A stretch of DNA of 41,211 nucleotides, from positions 1-41,211 of the forward strand of contig DLEF01000067.1 of assembly GCA_002481545.1 (NCBI GenBank), read 5' to 3'. The position numbers were made by a program, and so were the translations under genes. This document shows, in pieces, positions 33,024 to 39,468 of the stretch (positions are counted from its first letter, which is position 1; every line of letters starts with the position of its first letter). This DNA comes from Cyanobacteria bacterium UBA7753 (lineage in GTDB: Bacteria > Cyanobacteriota > Vampirovibrionia > Gastranaerophilales > Gastranaerophilaceae). The notes beneath the pieces are model-generated. The model worked only from the letters and a program-made list of their open reading frames with translations, searched no databases and was not told the DNA's origin.

Positions 33024-33080
33024 AACTTGTCTAAACATTTCATATTTGTTCGATATTAACTTGTTATTTGTGAGGACAAA

Positions 33081-33147
33081 CCCTCACCCGAATTTCTAAA
33101 ACTCGTACCTCGTTTTGAAATTCAACCCTCTCCCAAAGGTAGAGGGG
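33081..33147 (-). repeat. Dispersed two-hairpin repeat (copy F, inverted)
   Basis: CCCTCACCC (33081-33089), stem GAATTTC / GAAATTC with inner AAAAC/GTTTT, then CCCTCT / AGAGGG. The 33044-33341 gap contains this, a GTCAGGCA/TGCCTGAC hairpin at 33292, and no gene. Confidence 0.6.
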
Positions 33148-33341
33148 GTTAAGTGGCACATTTTTGTTGCATCCTACTTTCAGCAGGCGACCAAACCCAC
33201 ATCCTACAATCCATTCTAGTATAATTTCCGCAGTTTATCAAGATAAGAGGAAAAGAATTACATAATATATGATTTTTTATAAAAAATGTAGGTCAGGCAC
33301 TGCCTGACAAAAATATTAAAGGAGTTACAATTTTACAAACA

Positions 33342-33386
33342 TTGCGTTATTGGAATTAGTAACTTATAATTATATCAATAATTATA
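33342..33386 (+). promoter_or_regulatory. Promoter with overlapping operator for the HigA-like gene
   Basis: TTGCGT (33342-33347), 17-bp spacer, TATAAT (33365-33370). A perfect inverted repeat TATAATTAT / ATAATTATA (33365-33373, 33378-33386) covers the -10 box, fitting antitoxin autorepression. Confidence 0.6.
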
Positions 33387-33401
33387 AAGAAAGGACTACA
33401 A

Positions 33402-33683
33402 ATGGAAATGTTTAATCCTCCACATCCGGGCACTATGTTAAATGAACTGTATTTGAAAGAAAATAACCTTTCAATTTCTCGTGCTGCTTTAATGTTGGGA
33501 TTATCAAGAAAACATTTATCCAACATCGTAAACGGAAAAGTTCCTATAAGTGCTGATGTAGCCCTAAAATTGGAAAAATGTTTTAAAACAACGAGTGCTT
33601 ATATGTGGCTCAAACTTCAATCAAAATATGATTTATGGCAATCTCGTCAAACATTAAACCTTGATGATGTTATTTCTATGTGA
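33402..33683 (+). CDS. higA: HigA/VapI-family HTH antitoxin (no toxin seen)
   Basis: 93 residues matching the HigA/VapI family along its length: NPPHPGTMLNELYLKENNLS, then HTH SRAALMLGLSRKHLSNIVNGKVPIS and the hallmark C-terminus ADVALKLEKCFKTTSAYMWLKLQSKYDLW. AAAGGA lies eight bases upstream of the ATG. HigA normally follows a HigB RNase gene in one operon, but the 320 bp upstream contain only repeats and a promoter, and downstream comes an unrelated convergent gene. It is therefore probably a solitary regulator or antitoxin. Ends in TGA. Confidence 0.85.
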   Translation: MEMFNPPHPGTMLNELYLKENNLSISRAALMLGLSRKHLSNIVNGKVPISADVALKLEKCFKTTSAYMWLKLQSKYDLWQSRQTLNLDDVISM

Positions 33684-33684
33684 T

Positions 33685-34155
33685 TTATAGTTTAACATCT
33701 TCTGCCGTATAAAGCATATATGTTGTGTTCTGCATAATTTTCCCGTCATTGCCTTTGATAAATAATAACGGAAATACAAAAATCCAGCCGACATTTGCCC
33801 AATATCTGCCTTCTCCGTTATCGGATACAATGCCTGATAATCTTATTGTGTCACTTTTCGGAGTGATAATCTGAAATTCTCAAACATCTAATTCCCCAGG
33901 AATGCCTAAAATCCCGTTATTTTTTCTCTTTGTTATTTTAGCATTTACTTCTGTTCCCATTTTAATAACGGTTTCACCGTTAATTTTGACAGGTTGTGTT
34001 ACAGAGAATAAAACCTTATCCCCTGTTCTTACTTTATCTGCATCAATTAATTTAGCAGGTTGAACAACAACCAATGTCCCTTGAGGAATAGTTACAGCCA
34101 TTACGTTTGATTTTATAAATAAACATAAAAACAACAATGCAAAAAATTTTTTCAT
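33685..34155 (-). pseudogene. Secreted beta-rich protein gene interrupted by an in-frame TGA
   Basis: ATG at 34155 preceded by AGGAG. A signal peptide (FFALLFLCLFIKSNVMA) is followed by a small beta-rich region (PQGTLVVVQPAKLID, TGDKVLFSVTQPVKING, MGTEVNAKITKRK) ending GIPGELDV at a TGA (33880-33882). The same frame then continues for 64 codons without a stop (EFQIITPKSDTIRLSG, then VGWIFVFPLLFIKG) to TAA at 33685. The two halves read as one domain, so the TGA is a nonsense mutation or a sequence error. TGA is not recoded here: the paralogous pair 34552/35457 ends at the same residue with TGA and TAG respectively. Function unknown, exported. Confidence 0.7.
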
Positions 34156-34196
34156 ATTTTTCTCCTAATTCTTATATTAAATATTATACTCTCTTT

Positions 34197-34249
34197 TACG
34201 TACTGTGCGTACGTATAATTTACAAATTTTTACGTTTAGACTGTACGTA
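34197..34249 (+). promoter_or_regulatory. Operator/promoter of the XRE gene at 34251
   Basis: TACGTAC-N5-GTACGTA (34197-34215) overlaps a TATAAT at 34214-34219; a second partial copy TACG...TACGTA lies at 34231-34249. Shared divergent region with the secreted-protein gene. Confidence 0.5.
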
Positions 34250-34250
34250 T

Positions 34251-34469
34251 ATGTATGATGGTTTCTACAAACAATTAGGAGAAAATATCAAAACCAGACG
34301 GCAAGAATTGTACTATACCCAACAGGAACTTGCCGACAAGGTTAATATGTCTCTGAATTTTATCGGCAAAATTGAAGTTGCATTTTCAAGACCGTCATTA
34401 AATACTCTTATTACTATTGCGGAAGCTTTAAACTCCACAATATCGGATATTACAAAGGGTTGTAAATAA
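34251..34469 (+). CDS. Small XRE-family regulator
   Basis: 72 residues from the ATG at 34251 (no start with a ribosome-binding site further upstream). It is almost entirely one HTH domain: LGENIKTRRQELYYTQQELADKVNMSLNFIGKIEVAFSRPSLNTLITIAEALN. No Shine-Dalgarno site; the predicted transcription start lies about 25 bases upstream. The TACGTAC palindromes over its promoter are probably its own binding sites and may also control the divergent secreted-protein gene. Single-domain C.-type or phage-type repressor; target otherwise unknown. Confidence 0.82.
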   Translation: MYDGFYKQLGENIKTRRQELYYTQQELADKVNMSLNFIGKIEVAFSRPSLNTLITIAEALNSTISDITKGCK

Positions 34470-34517
34470 TGTAGGGTGCAATTTTTTGCACCAAATATAA
34501 CACTCAATCTTTACCCG

Positions 34518-34546
34518 CACTTAGTGCCCTAGTATCTTAGTGCCTT
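34518..34546. repeat. TTAGTGCC short tandem/dispersed repeat
   Basis: Units of TTAGTGCC/CTAGTATC type; near-identical block at 35416-35450 after the paralogous gene, and a complementary version at 38801-38827 and 20363-20377. Confidence 0.5.
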
Positions 34547-34551
34547 TACAA

Positions 34552-35313
34552 TCACACCACATAATCAATGCCGTGTTTTTGGAATAATTTATTGAAGAAA
34601 TCGGAGTTTTTTTGTACGCGTTCGCTTGTGAGTTTCATCGGCAGGAGTTGATGGAAATTAGCGTCTTGCCAATTATTTTTATGTGTTTCTATGTATTCGG
34701 TCATAAATCCGTTGACAGCTTTTTCATCGTTAGTGTTCAATTCTTCCGTATACGGTGGTTTATTATGGTGGATTTGTGCGATTAATTCTTTTGCCTTTGT
34801 CTTGCTTTCTTTATCCAACTTTGGCAATTCGGAAATACTTTCCAAAATCGCAACGGTTGACTCTTTTTTCTTCAAATTTGGTTCAAATTTATATTTTGAA
34901 TGGAACTGTATCGCCTCCGGCAGGGCGTCCAATTCTATGGCGGAGATATGGTTTTCCTTTAGCTCCATAATGCTTGATAATCGCATTATTTCTCCCACCC
35001 CTTTGTTTCTGTATTTTGGATCCGTTTCGATATAGCCTTTATTTATTGTTTTGGTCTTAGGATTGATTGTATAATGGTACTCGCCCATTGTTTTGCCCAA
35101 AAAGTTTTTGATTTTTGTAAATATAGTTGGTTCATATCCCAAAGTTTCCTCTACATAAATACTTGAGAGAATAGCTTTCCCGCTTTTATATTTGACTGGC
35201 ATGTTTGTGTGCACCTTGCACCCGTCGGTGGCAGTTGTTCTGAAACTCGGAGCCGTCATAGGTTTTGATTTGACTATTTGGCGTATATTATTGATTGTTG
35301 ATTGGATTTGCAT
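34552..35313 (-). CDS. GNAT-like protein (tandem copy 1)
   Basis: 253 residues, no signal peptide. The N-terminal ~40 residues are a variable tag (MQIQSTINNIRQIVKSKPMT). The GNAT core has the acetyl-CoA loop YRNKGVGEIMRLSSIMEL (R-x-x-G-x-G type) and SAIELDALPEAIQFHSKYKFEPN, the usual last helix-strand. A C-terminal extension of ~100 residues (TEYIETHKNNWQDANFHQLL, ending KHGIDYVV) is shared with the neighbour. Paralogous to 35457-36215. The shared upstream element precedes it, with the G of the box 36 bases from the ATG. Stop is TGA. Probable acetyltransferase; target unknown. Confidence 0.75.
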   Translation of the reverse strand: MQIQSTINNIRQIVKSKPMTAPSFRTTATDGCKVHTNMPVKYKSGKAILSSIYVEETLGYEPTIFTKIKNFLGKTMGEYHYTINPKTKTINKGYIETDPKYRNKGVGEIMRLSSIMELKENHISAIELDALPEAIQFHSKYKFEPNLKKKESTVAILESISELPKLDKESKTKAKELIAQIHHNKPPYTEELNTNDEKAVNGFMTEYIETHKNNWQDANFHQLLPMKLTSERVQKNSDFFNKLFQKHGIDYVV

Positions 35314-35350
35314 TGCAATATTTTAAATCCTCAAAATAAAATTTTTTGCT
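35314..35350 (-). promoter_or_regulatory. Shared effector-type upstream element (copy 7)
   Basis: Minus strand TAGCAAAAAATTTTATTTTG, then AGGA and TTTAAA 22 bases from the G, then ATATTGCA before the ATG. Confidence 0.6.
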
Positions 35351-35415
35351 AAAGTTTTATGGTGCAATTTTTTCGCTCCAATTTACTTTCTACCTTATAT
35401 TTACTTAATTCCTTC

Positions 35416-35450
35416 TTAGTGCCTTAGTGCCCTAGTATCCTAGTGCCTTT
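35416..35450. repeat. TTAGTGCC repeat (second block)
   Basis: TTAGTGCCTTAGTGCCCTAG then TATCCTAGTGCCTTT; matches 34518-34546, suggesting it was duplicated with the gene. Confidence 0.5.
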
Positions 35451-35456
35451 AATAAC

Positions 35457-36215
35457 CTATACCACATAATTAATGCCGTGTTTTTGGTATAAATTATTGA
35501 AGAAATCTGAATGTTTGTTTACCTGTTCGCTTGTTAATTTCATAGGTAAAACGCAATCAAAATTTGCATCTTTCCAATCTTTTTCGTGGTTAACAAGATA
35601 GTCGGAGATGAAATTATTTACATCTTTTTTGTCATCAGGTTTTAGCGCGGGTGTATATGGCGGTCTTTCCGTGTTAATTCTTTCTAACAGTTTATTAGCG
35701 GTTGCCTTGTCTTCTTTTGATACTTTTGGCAACTTTGTGATTCTGTCCAAAACCCTTGATGCAGAAAATTTTCCTTTCAAATTAGGTTCAAAGTTGTATT
35801 TGGAATGGAATTGTATTGCCTCCGGCAGAGCATCGATTTCGATTGCGGAGATATGATTTTCTTTTAACTCCATAATGCTCGACAGTCGCATTACTTCCGC
35901 CACACCTTTGTGTCTGAATTGCGGATTTGTTTGGATATAGCCGTTGTTTATAGTATTAGTCTTAGGATCAATCAGATAATGATAATCGCCCATGATTTTC
36001 CCGCAAAGGTTTTTGATTTTTGTTGTTATGTTGATGTGATTGCTTGAGCAAGATTTTTCGCAGGTCGAGGCAAGAGTAACTTTGTCGCTCCCGCATTGAA
36101 CGTTGAGCTTGGAATGCACCTTCCAGCCGTCCTTTGTCGCCTTTTTGAATTTTGGCACAACAGCTTTTGCAGAAAAATTTGGGGTTAAATAATTGGTTGA
36201 TGAATTAATTTGCAT
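35457..36215 (-). CDS. GNAT-like protein (tandem copy 2)
   Basis: 252 residues, about 60% identical to its neighbour in the core: GKIMGDYHYLIDPKTNTINN, FRHKGVAEVMRLSSIMELKE, IDALPEAIQFHSKYNFEPN and the C-terminus KHGINYVV. In the acetyl-CoA loop the second Gly is Ala (RHKGVA), still acceptable for GNAT proteins. N-terminal tag MQINSSTNYLTPNFSAKAVV, no signal peptide. Shared upstream element 36 bases from the ATG, the same as for the twin. An out-of-frame ATG lies five bases before the start. Stop is TAG. Confidence 0.75.
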   Translation of the reverse strand: MQINSSTNYLTPNFSAKAVVPKFKKATKDGWKVHSKLNVQCGSDKVTLASTCEKSCSSNHINITTKIKNLCGKIMGDYHYLIDPKTNTINNGYIQTNPQFRHKGVAEVMRLSSIMELKENHISAIEIDALPEAIQFHSKYNFEPNLKGKFSASRVLDRITKLPKVSKEDKATANKLLERINTERPPYTPALKPDDKKDVNNFISDYLVNHEKDWKDANFDCVLPMKLTSEQVNKHSDFFNNLYQKHGINYVV

Positions 36216-36252
36216 TGCATTATCTTAAAACATTGAAATAAAATTTTTTGCT
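36216..36252 (-). promoter_or_regulatory. Shared effector-type upstream element (copy 8)
   Basis: Minus strand TAGCAAAAAATTTTATTTCA, then ATGT and TTTAAG 22 bases after the G, then ATAATGCA and the ATG at 36215. Confidence 0.6.
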
Positions 36253-36303
36253 ATAAGTAATAAAATTTATAAAAGAATCCCTTGTTCTTATTGTGTTATA
36301 CCC

Positions 36304-36333
36304 TTGACAAAAAGTGGAATATAGTAAATAATA
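36304..36333 (+). promoter_or_regulatory. Promoter of the small RNA
   Basis: Perfect TTGACA (36304-36309) with ATAATA (18-bp spacer, 36328-36333) as the likely -10. No open frame follows before a strong terminator. Confidence 0.5.
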
Positions 36334-36337
36334 TAAG

Positions 36338-36419
36338 TACAGGGTGGTAGTTTCCTGGACTACCAAGAACTCTTAGAGGTTTAAGCGGTTTTTATCTTTT
36401 ACGATAAAAGCCGTTTTTT
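36338..36419 (+). ncRNA. Small RNA, candidate antitoxin of a type I system
   Basis: About 80 nt between the TTGACA promoter and a terminator. Hairpins: GGTAGT / ACTACC near the 5' end, a small CTCTTAGAG, and the terminator CGGTTTTTATC / GATAAAAGCCG followed by six T (36386-36419). Its 3' third is antisense to the end of the 26-codon gene on the other strand. A GAGGTTTAA segment (36376-36384) is also complementary to the leader of that gene's mRNA. This is the layout of Fst/RNAII-type antitoxin RNAs; no known RNA family was recognised. Confidence 0.45.
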
Positions 36420-36472
36420 AATATGTACAAAATCAAAAAAATCAATAAAAGACTAATGTTGAAATCGTTCAT
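36392..36472 (-). CDS. 26-residue hydrophobic peptide, candidate type I toxin
   Basis: ATG at 36472 with a strong AAGGGGG site about five bases upstream. Peptide: short polar start (MNDFNIS), one membrane-spanning stretch (LLLIFLILYIL), and a basic tail (KNGFYRKR), the layout of Fst/Ldr-type toxins. The leader (about 86 nt from the predicted start) can fold: CTTTCTA with TAGAAAG, and GCCCAAC with GTTGGG, placing the ribosome site next to a stem. The promoter TAGACA-N17-TACGAT lies at 36566-36594. Its 3' end runs into the convergent small RNA. No homologue is claimed; assignment rests on size, hydrophobicity, ribosome site and antisense arrangement. Confidence 0.45.
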   Translation of the reverse strand: MNDFNISLLLIFLILYILKNGFYRKR

Positions 36473-36565
36473 ATTGCCCCCTTTCTAGTCGGGACCCAAC
36501 CCGAGGTTTAAAATAAAGTGTCGTTGGGCTTCCTTTAGAAAGAGTTCCTTTTACCCTGCATAAAT

Positions 36566-36594
36566 ATCGTATCATATTTTTAACAAGTTGTCTA
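36566..36594 (-). promoter_or_regulatory. Promoter of the small hydrophobic peptide mRNA
   Basis: Minus strand TAGACA (36589-36594), 17-bp spacer, TACGAT (36566-36571); followed by the structured leader 36473-36558. Confidence 0.45.
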
Positions 36595-36617
36595 TTTAAA
36601 CTACTACAAATAATACA

Positions 36618-36645
36618 AAAAGCGGACTTTTTTAAGTCCGCTTTT
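36618..36645. terminator. Terminator of the DegT-type gene
   Basis: AAAAGCGGACTT-TTTT-AAGTCCGCTTTT, symmetric, so usable in both directions. Confidence 0.7.
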
Positions 36646-36672
36646 GTTTAAAGTATATTTACTCCTTACCTC

Positions 36673-37794
36673 TTAGGCAACTACTTTTGATTCTTCAACG
36701 AGTTTAATCAAAGTATTTGCAACGGTTTCCTGTTCTTCTCTTGTGAGTTCAGGGAACATAGGTAATGACATTACGCATTCCGTATCTTTTTCTGTGTTAG
36801 GTAATGAACCTTTACCTTGTCCTAAGTAAGCGTTAACTTTTTGCAAGTGCAACGGAATAGGGTAATACAACATTGTTCCGATACCTGCTTCGTGCATCTT
36901 ATCAAAGATTTCATCTCTGTTAGGAACTTTGACTGTATATTGGTGATATACACAGTAAGTGTCGTGCAATTCTACAGGAGTCTTGATATCATCGTATTTA
37001 GCGAATAAATCGTTGTAGATATATGCTCTTTCACGTCTTGCCTTGTTCCATTCATCGATGTAAGGAAGTTTTACTCTCAAGATAGCTGCTTGGATTTCAT
37101 CAAGTCTTGAGTTAACACCGATTTCATCGTGGTGGTAACGAACAGCACCGCCGTGGTTTCTCAATGCGATAACTCTGTCTCTCAATTTTTCAGAGTTTGT
37201 TGTAATCAAACCGCCGTCGCCCATTGTACCGAGGTTCTTTGTAGGATAGAAGCTGTAGCATCCGATATCGCCGAATGTACCGACTTTTTGTCCTTTGTAA
37301 GATGAACCGATAGCTTGGCAGCAGTCTTCGATTACGTGTAAGTTATGACGTTTTGCTATATCCATAATCTTATCCATTTCGCAAGGTTGACCGTACAAAT
37401 GTACAGGGATGATAGCTTTTGTCTTAGGTGTAATAGCTGCTTCAATCTTATCAGGATCGATGTTGAAAGTATCAGGGTTGATATCAACAAATACAGGTCT
37501 TGCACCTACGATACCGATTGTTTCAGCCGTTGCAACGAAAGTGAATGCTGTTGTGATTACTTCGTCGCCTGCTCCGATGTCTAATGCTCTCAATGCCAAG
37601 TGCAAAGCATCGGTACCTGAGTTCAAACCTACGGTATATTTACAACCGATATAGTTTGCGAGTTCTTTTTCTAATTCTTTTGTGTTTTCACCCAAAATAT
37701 ATGAACCGGATCTCATTACTTCGCATACAGCTTTTTCTGCAGCTTCGCCGATTTGTTTATATTGACGTTTTGAATTAAATATAGGTATATTCAT
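36673..37794 (-). CDS. DegT/DnrJ/EryC1/StrS-family sugar aminotransferase
   Basis: 373 residues, normal for the family. Signatures: NSGTDALHLALRALDIGAGD, TFVATAETI, PVHLYGQPCEMD, EDCCQAIGSSYKG (PLP-binding Asp) and CYSFYPTKNLGTMGDGGLIT with the PLP lysine. Then NHGGAVRYHHDEIGVNSRLDEIQAA and YHQYTVKV follow. These enzymes transaminate nucleotide-linked keto-sugars to amino sugars for surface glycans, using PLP. AAAGGA precedes the ATG. Relatively GC-rich codons compared with neighbours suggest good expression. The exact sugar cannot be told; WecE, WbpE and related types share these motifs. Confidence 0.92.
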   Translation of the reverse strand: MNIPIFNSKRQYKQIGEAAEKAVCEVMRSGSYILGENTKELEKELANYIGCKYTVGLNSGTDALHLALRALDIGAGDEVITTAFTFVATAETIGIVGARPVFVDINPDTFNIDPDKIEAAITPKTKAIIPVHLYGQPCEMDKIMDIAKRHNLHVIEDCCQAIGSSYKGQKVGTFGDIGCYSFYPTKNLGTMGDGGLITTNSEKLRDRVIALRNHGGAVRYHHDEIGVNSRLDEIQAAILRVKLPYIDEWNKARRERAYIYNDLFAKYDDIKTPVELHDTYCVYHQYTVKVPNRDEIFDKMHEAGIGTMLYYPIPLHLQKVNAYLGQGKGSLPNTEKDTECVMSLPMFPELTREEQETVANTLIKLVEESKVVA

Positions 37795-37935
37795 TCTTTT
37801 TATCCTTTCTTTTTATATTTCTTTTCCCCACCTATACAGTCTATCATACTAATAGTCAAAACCGCCCGTTCTTTATATAAACTTAATCTGTTTTGCGCAT
37901 GGTTTAAAAAATTTTTATATCAATATTTTGTAGTT

Positions 37936-38034
37936 GTCATGCTGTTTTAATCTCTGTCCTGAACTTGTTTCAGGATTATTTCAGCATCTTTTTTTACTTT
38001 TTATCAGATTCCGCCGAAACAAGTTCGGAATGAC
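37936..38034. repeat. Nested GTCAT...ATGAC dispersed repeats
   Basis: GTCATGCTG outer arm, inner GTCCTGAACTTGTTTCAGGA, GATTCCGCCGAAACAAGTTC and a closing GGAATGAC. Same families as 6966 and 10725. The 37795-38056 gap holds nothing else. Confidence 0.55.
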
Positions 38035-38056
38035 ATCTTATGAATGTATACAAAAT

Positions 38057-38081
38057 AAAAAAACGGGCATGGTCTGCCCGT
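38057..38081 (-). terminator. Rho-independent terminator of the XRE gene at 38099
   Basis: Minus-strand ACGGGCA / TGCCCGT stem (38063-38081) followed by a run of seven T. Confidence 0.75.
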
Positions 38082-38098
38082 TACAAGAGTTTATTTAT

Positions 38099-38656
38099 CT
38101 ATTTTGATTTTGTGTATTTTTTAGCACACTCAATCATCTCGTTTATCATATCCATGTTGGAATACACATTCATCCCGCTGTTGGACAGAACTTGTCTGAA
38201 ACGATTTTCCCAAATATTAAATACCTCGTCTTTGCTCAAGCCTATGACATCGCCCATAAAGCTCAACTCTTTATAATCAACGGGAACAGGAAGGGCTCCT
38301 CTCATCATATCAACTACATCCAATCTCTTTGTTCGCGGAAAAGATTTCAAAAAATCGACCATGGACATTTTTTTCTTTTTTAAGGCTGATTTTATTTTTT
38401 CAACTGTTTCATCAATCATAATCGGCTCTTGTGGGAGTCTGTATTCTTCAAAAGTTTCGGGCTCAACCTCCATCACCGTTGCAATTCTCTCTAATGTTGT
38501 TCCTCTTGTTGAAAACGGGATTGTGTTGTCGATTAGGTTGTAAACGTAAGATAGTGTTACACCTATCATTTGGGCGAAATCTTTTTTATGTAACCCGCTC
38601 TTTTCCAAAAACTCGGAAAGAATTTTGGAGCTTTGTGTGGTTATTGTTTCTTTCAT
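38099..38656 (-). CDS. XRE-family regulator with two helical domains
   Basis: 185 residues. The N-terminal HTH (ILSEFLEKSGLHKKDFAQMIGVTLSYVYNLIDNTIPFSTRGTTLERIATVMEV) is followed by a second helical segment. That segment contains an HTH-like stretch KKKMSMVDFLKSFPRTKRLDVVDMMRG and a tail ending ECAKKYTKSK. It binds DNA; targets unknown. A terminator follows directly. Possibly cytoplasmic repressor-type, since no ligand domain is evident. Confidence 0.78.
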   Translation of the reverse strand: MKETITTQSSKILSEFLEKSGLHKKDFAQMIGVTLSYVYNLIDNTIPFSTRGTTLERIATVMEVEPETFEEYRLPQEPIMIDETVEKIKSALKKKKMSMVDFLKSFPRTKRLDVVDMMRGALPVPVDYKELSFMGDVIGLSKDEVFNIWENRFRQVLSNSGMNVYSNMDMINEMIECAKKYTKSK

Positions 38657-38800
38657 TATTATTTCCTTTCTTTTATCCGACGTTATATTTATTCACTTTT
38701 TATAAAACTTTTTTAACCCTTAACAGGTTATTCGACTCGGTAATTTTTATTTCTTTTAAAATAAAATTTATGTTATGATAATGGAGTTAGTGCGATAAAA

Positions 38801-38859
38801 AGATACTAAGTTATCGGGCACTAAGGCATTATGTAGTAGGGTGCGGTCACTACCGCACC
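38801..38859. repeat. Dispersed repeat block
   Basis: GATACTAAGTTATCGGGCAC then TAAGGCA (complement of the TTAGTGCC family), then a GGTGCGGT / ACCGCACC hairpin (38840-38859). The gap 38657-38923 otherwise shows only the leader of the next gene. Confidence 0.5.
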
Positions 38860-38923
38860 AACAAAATTGAAGAAAACAGGGTGCAATTTTTTAAATCACC
38901 ATAAAACAAAAAGGAGCAATACA

Positions 38924-39424
38924 TTGAAATTAGATATAATAATGTTAAGACAGATAGGTATACTAAGCGTAATCATCGGATTGGTAATAGGAGCTCTTGC
39001 GAACCTTCCTTTCCATATCGGCTCAACGATATTTATTCTGTACTTTTTAGCGTTAGCCGCAGGCGTGATTATTTATCTTAAACGTATCAATGTTTTAGGT
39101 GATATAACCGTAAAAGAAGGCGGAATAATCGGTACAATCATCGGTATGACTTCTTTCGTAGGTTTTTGTGTATCATATATGCCGATTAAAATAATTGTAG
39201 GTTTCATAAAAGATAACTTCTTGAGTTCAATCATCACAAGCGGATTTACAAATTTCTTGGCATTTACTACATTGATAATGTTTTTAATCTTTATGGATTT
39301 GCTTTGTGCATTGATGAACGCTTTCGCAGGCGGTGTAACCGCTTATATATATGAACTTTTGGAAGAATACAAAAAAGATAACCCGTCAGATTTTCAGACA
39401 GGGTTAAGATACAGAAATAAATAG
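38924..39424 (+). CDS. Small four-helix membrane protein
   Basis: 166 residues from a TTG at 38924 with AAGGAG seven bases upstream; a longer frame to 38867 is rejected because it has no ribosome site and starts in repeat DNA. About four membrane segments (IGILSVIIGLVIGALANL, IFILYFLALAAGVIIYL, GTIIGMTSFVGFCVSYM and LAFTTLIMFLIFMDLLCAL) and a charged C-terminus (LLEEYKKDNPSDFQTGLRYR). No family recognised. 44 bp upstream of mtnA on the same strand, probably co-transcribed. Confidence 0.75.
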   Translation: MKLDIIMLRQIGILSVIIGLVIGALANLPFHIGSTIFILYFLALAAGVIIYLKRINVLGDITVKEGGIIGTIIGMTSFVGFCVSYMPIKIIVGFIKDNFLSSIITSGFTNFLAFTTLIMFLIFMDLLCALMNAFAGGVTAYIYELLEEYKKDNPSDFQTGLRYRNK

Positions 39425-39468
39425 AAAAACAGAAATTAAGAAATATAAATAGTGATAAAGGAGATATT

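Noticed and set aside
32945..33043. N-terminal extension of the CpaE-like gene
   Set aside because: The extra 33 codons lie in a dispersed GTCATTGCGAG repeat, and the ATG at 32944 has a good ribosome site.
33292..33309. GTCAGGCA/TGCCTGAC hairpin as a terminator
   Set aside because: No T-run follows on the plus strand and no gene ends nearby on the minus strand; more likely another dispersed palindrome.
33880..33882. TGA as a recoded sense codon
   Set aside because: Paralogues 34552 and 35457 terminate at the same residue with TGA and TAG, and the HigA-like gene ends in TGA, so TGA is a stop here.
36338..36419. Known housekeeping RNA (6S, SRP, tmRNA)
   Set aside because: Too short for 6S and tmRNA and lacks the SRP GGAAGG core; a small regulatory RNA fits better.
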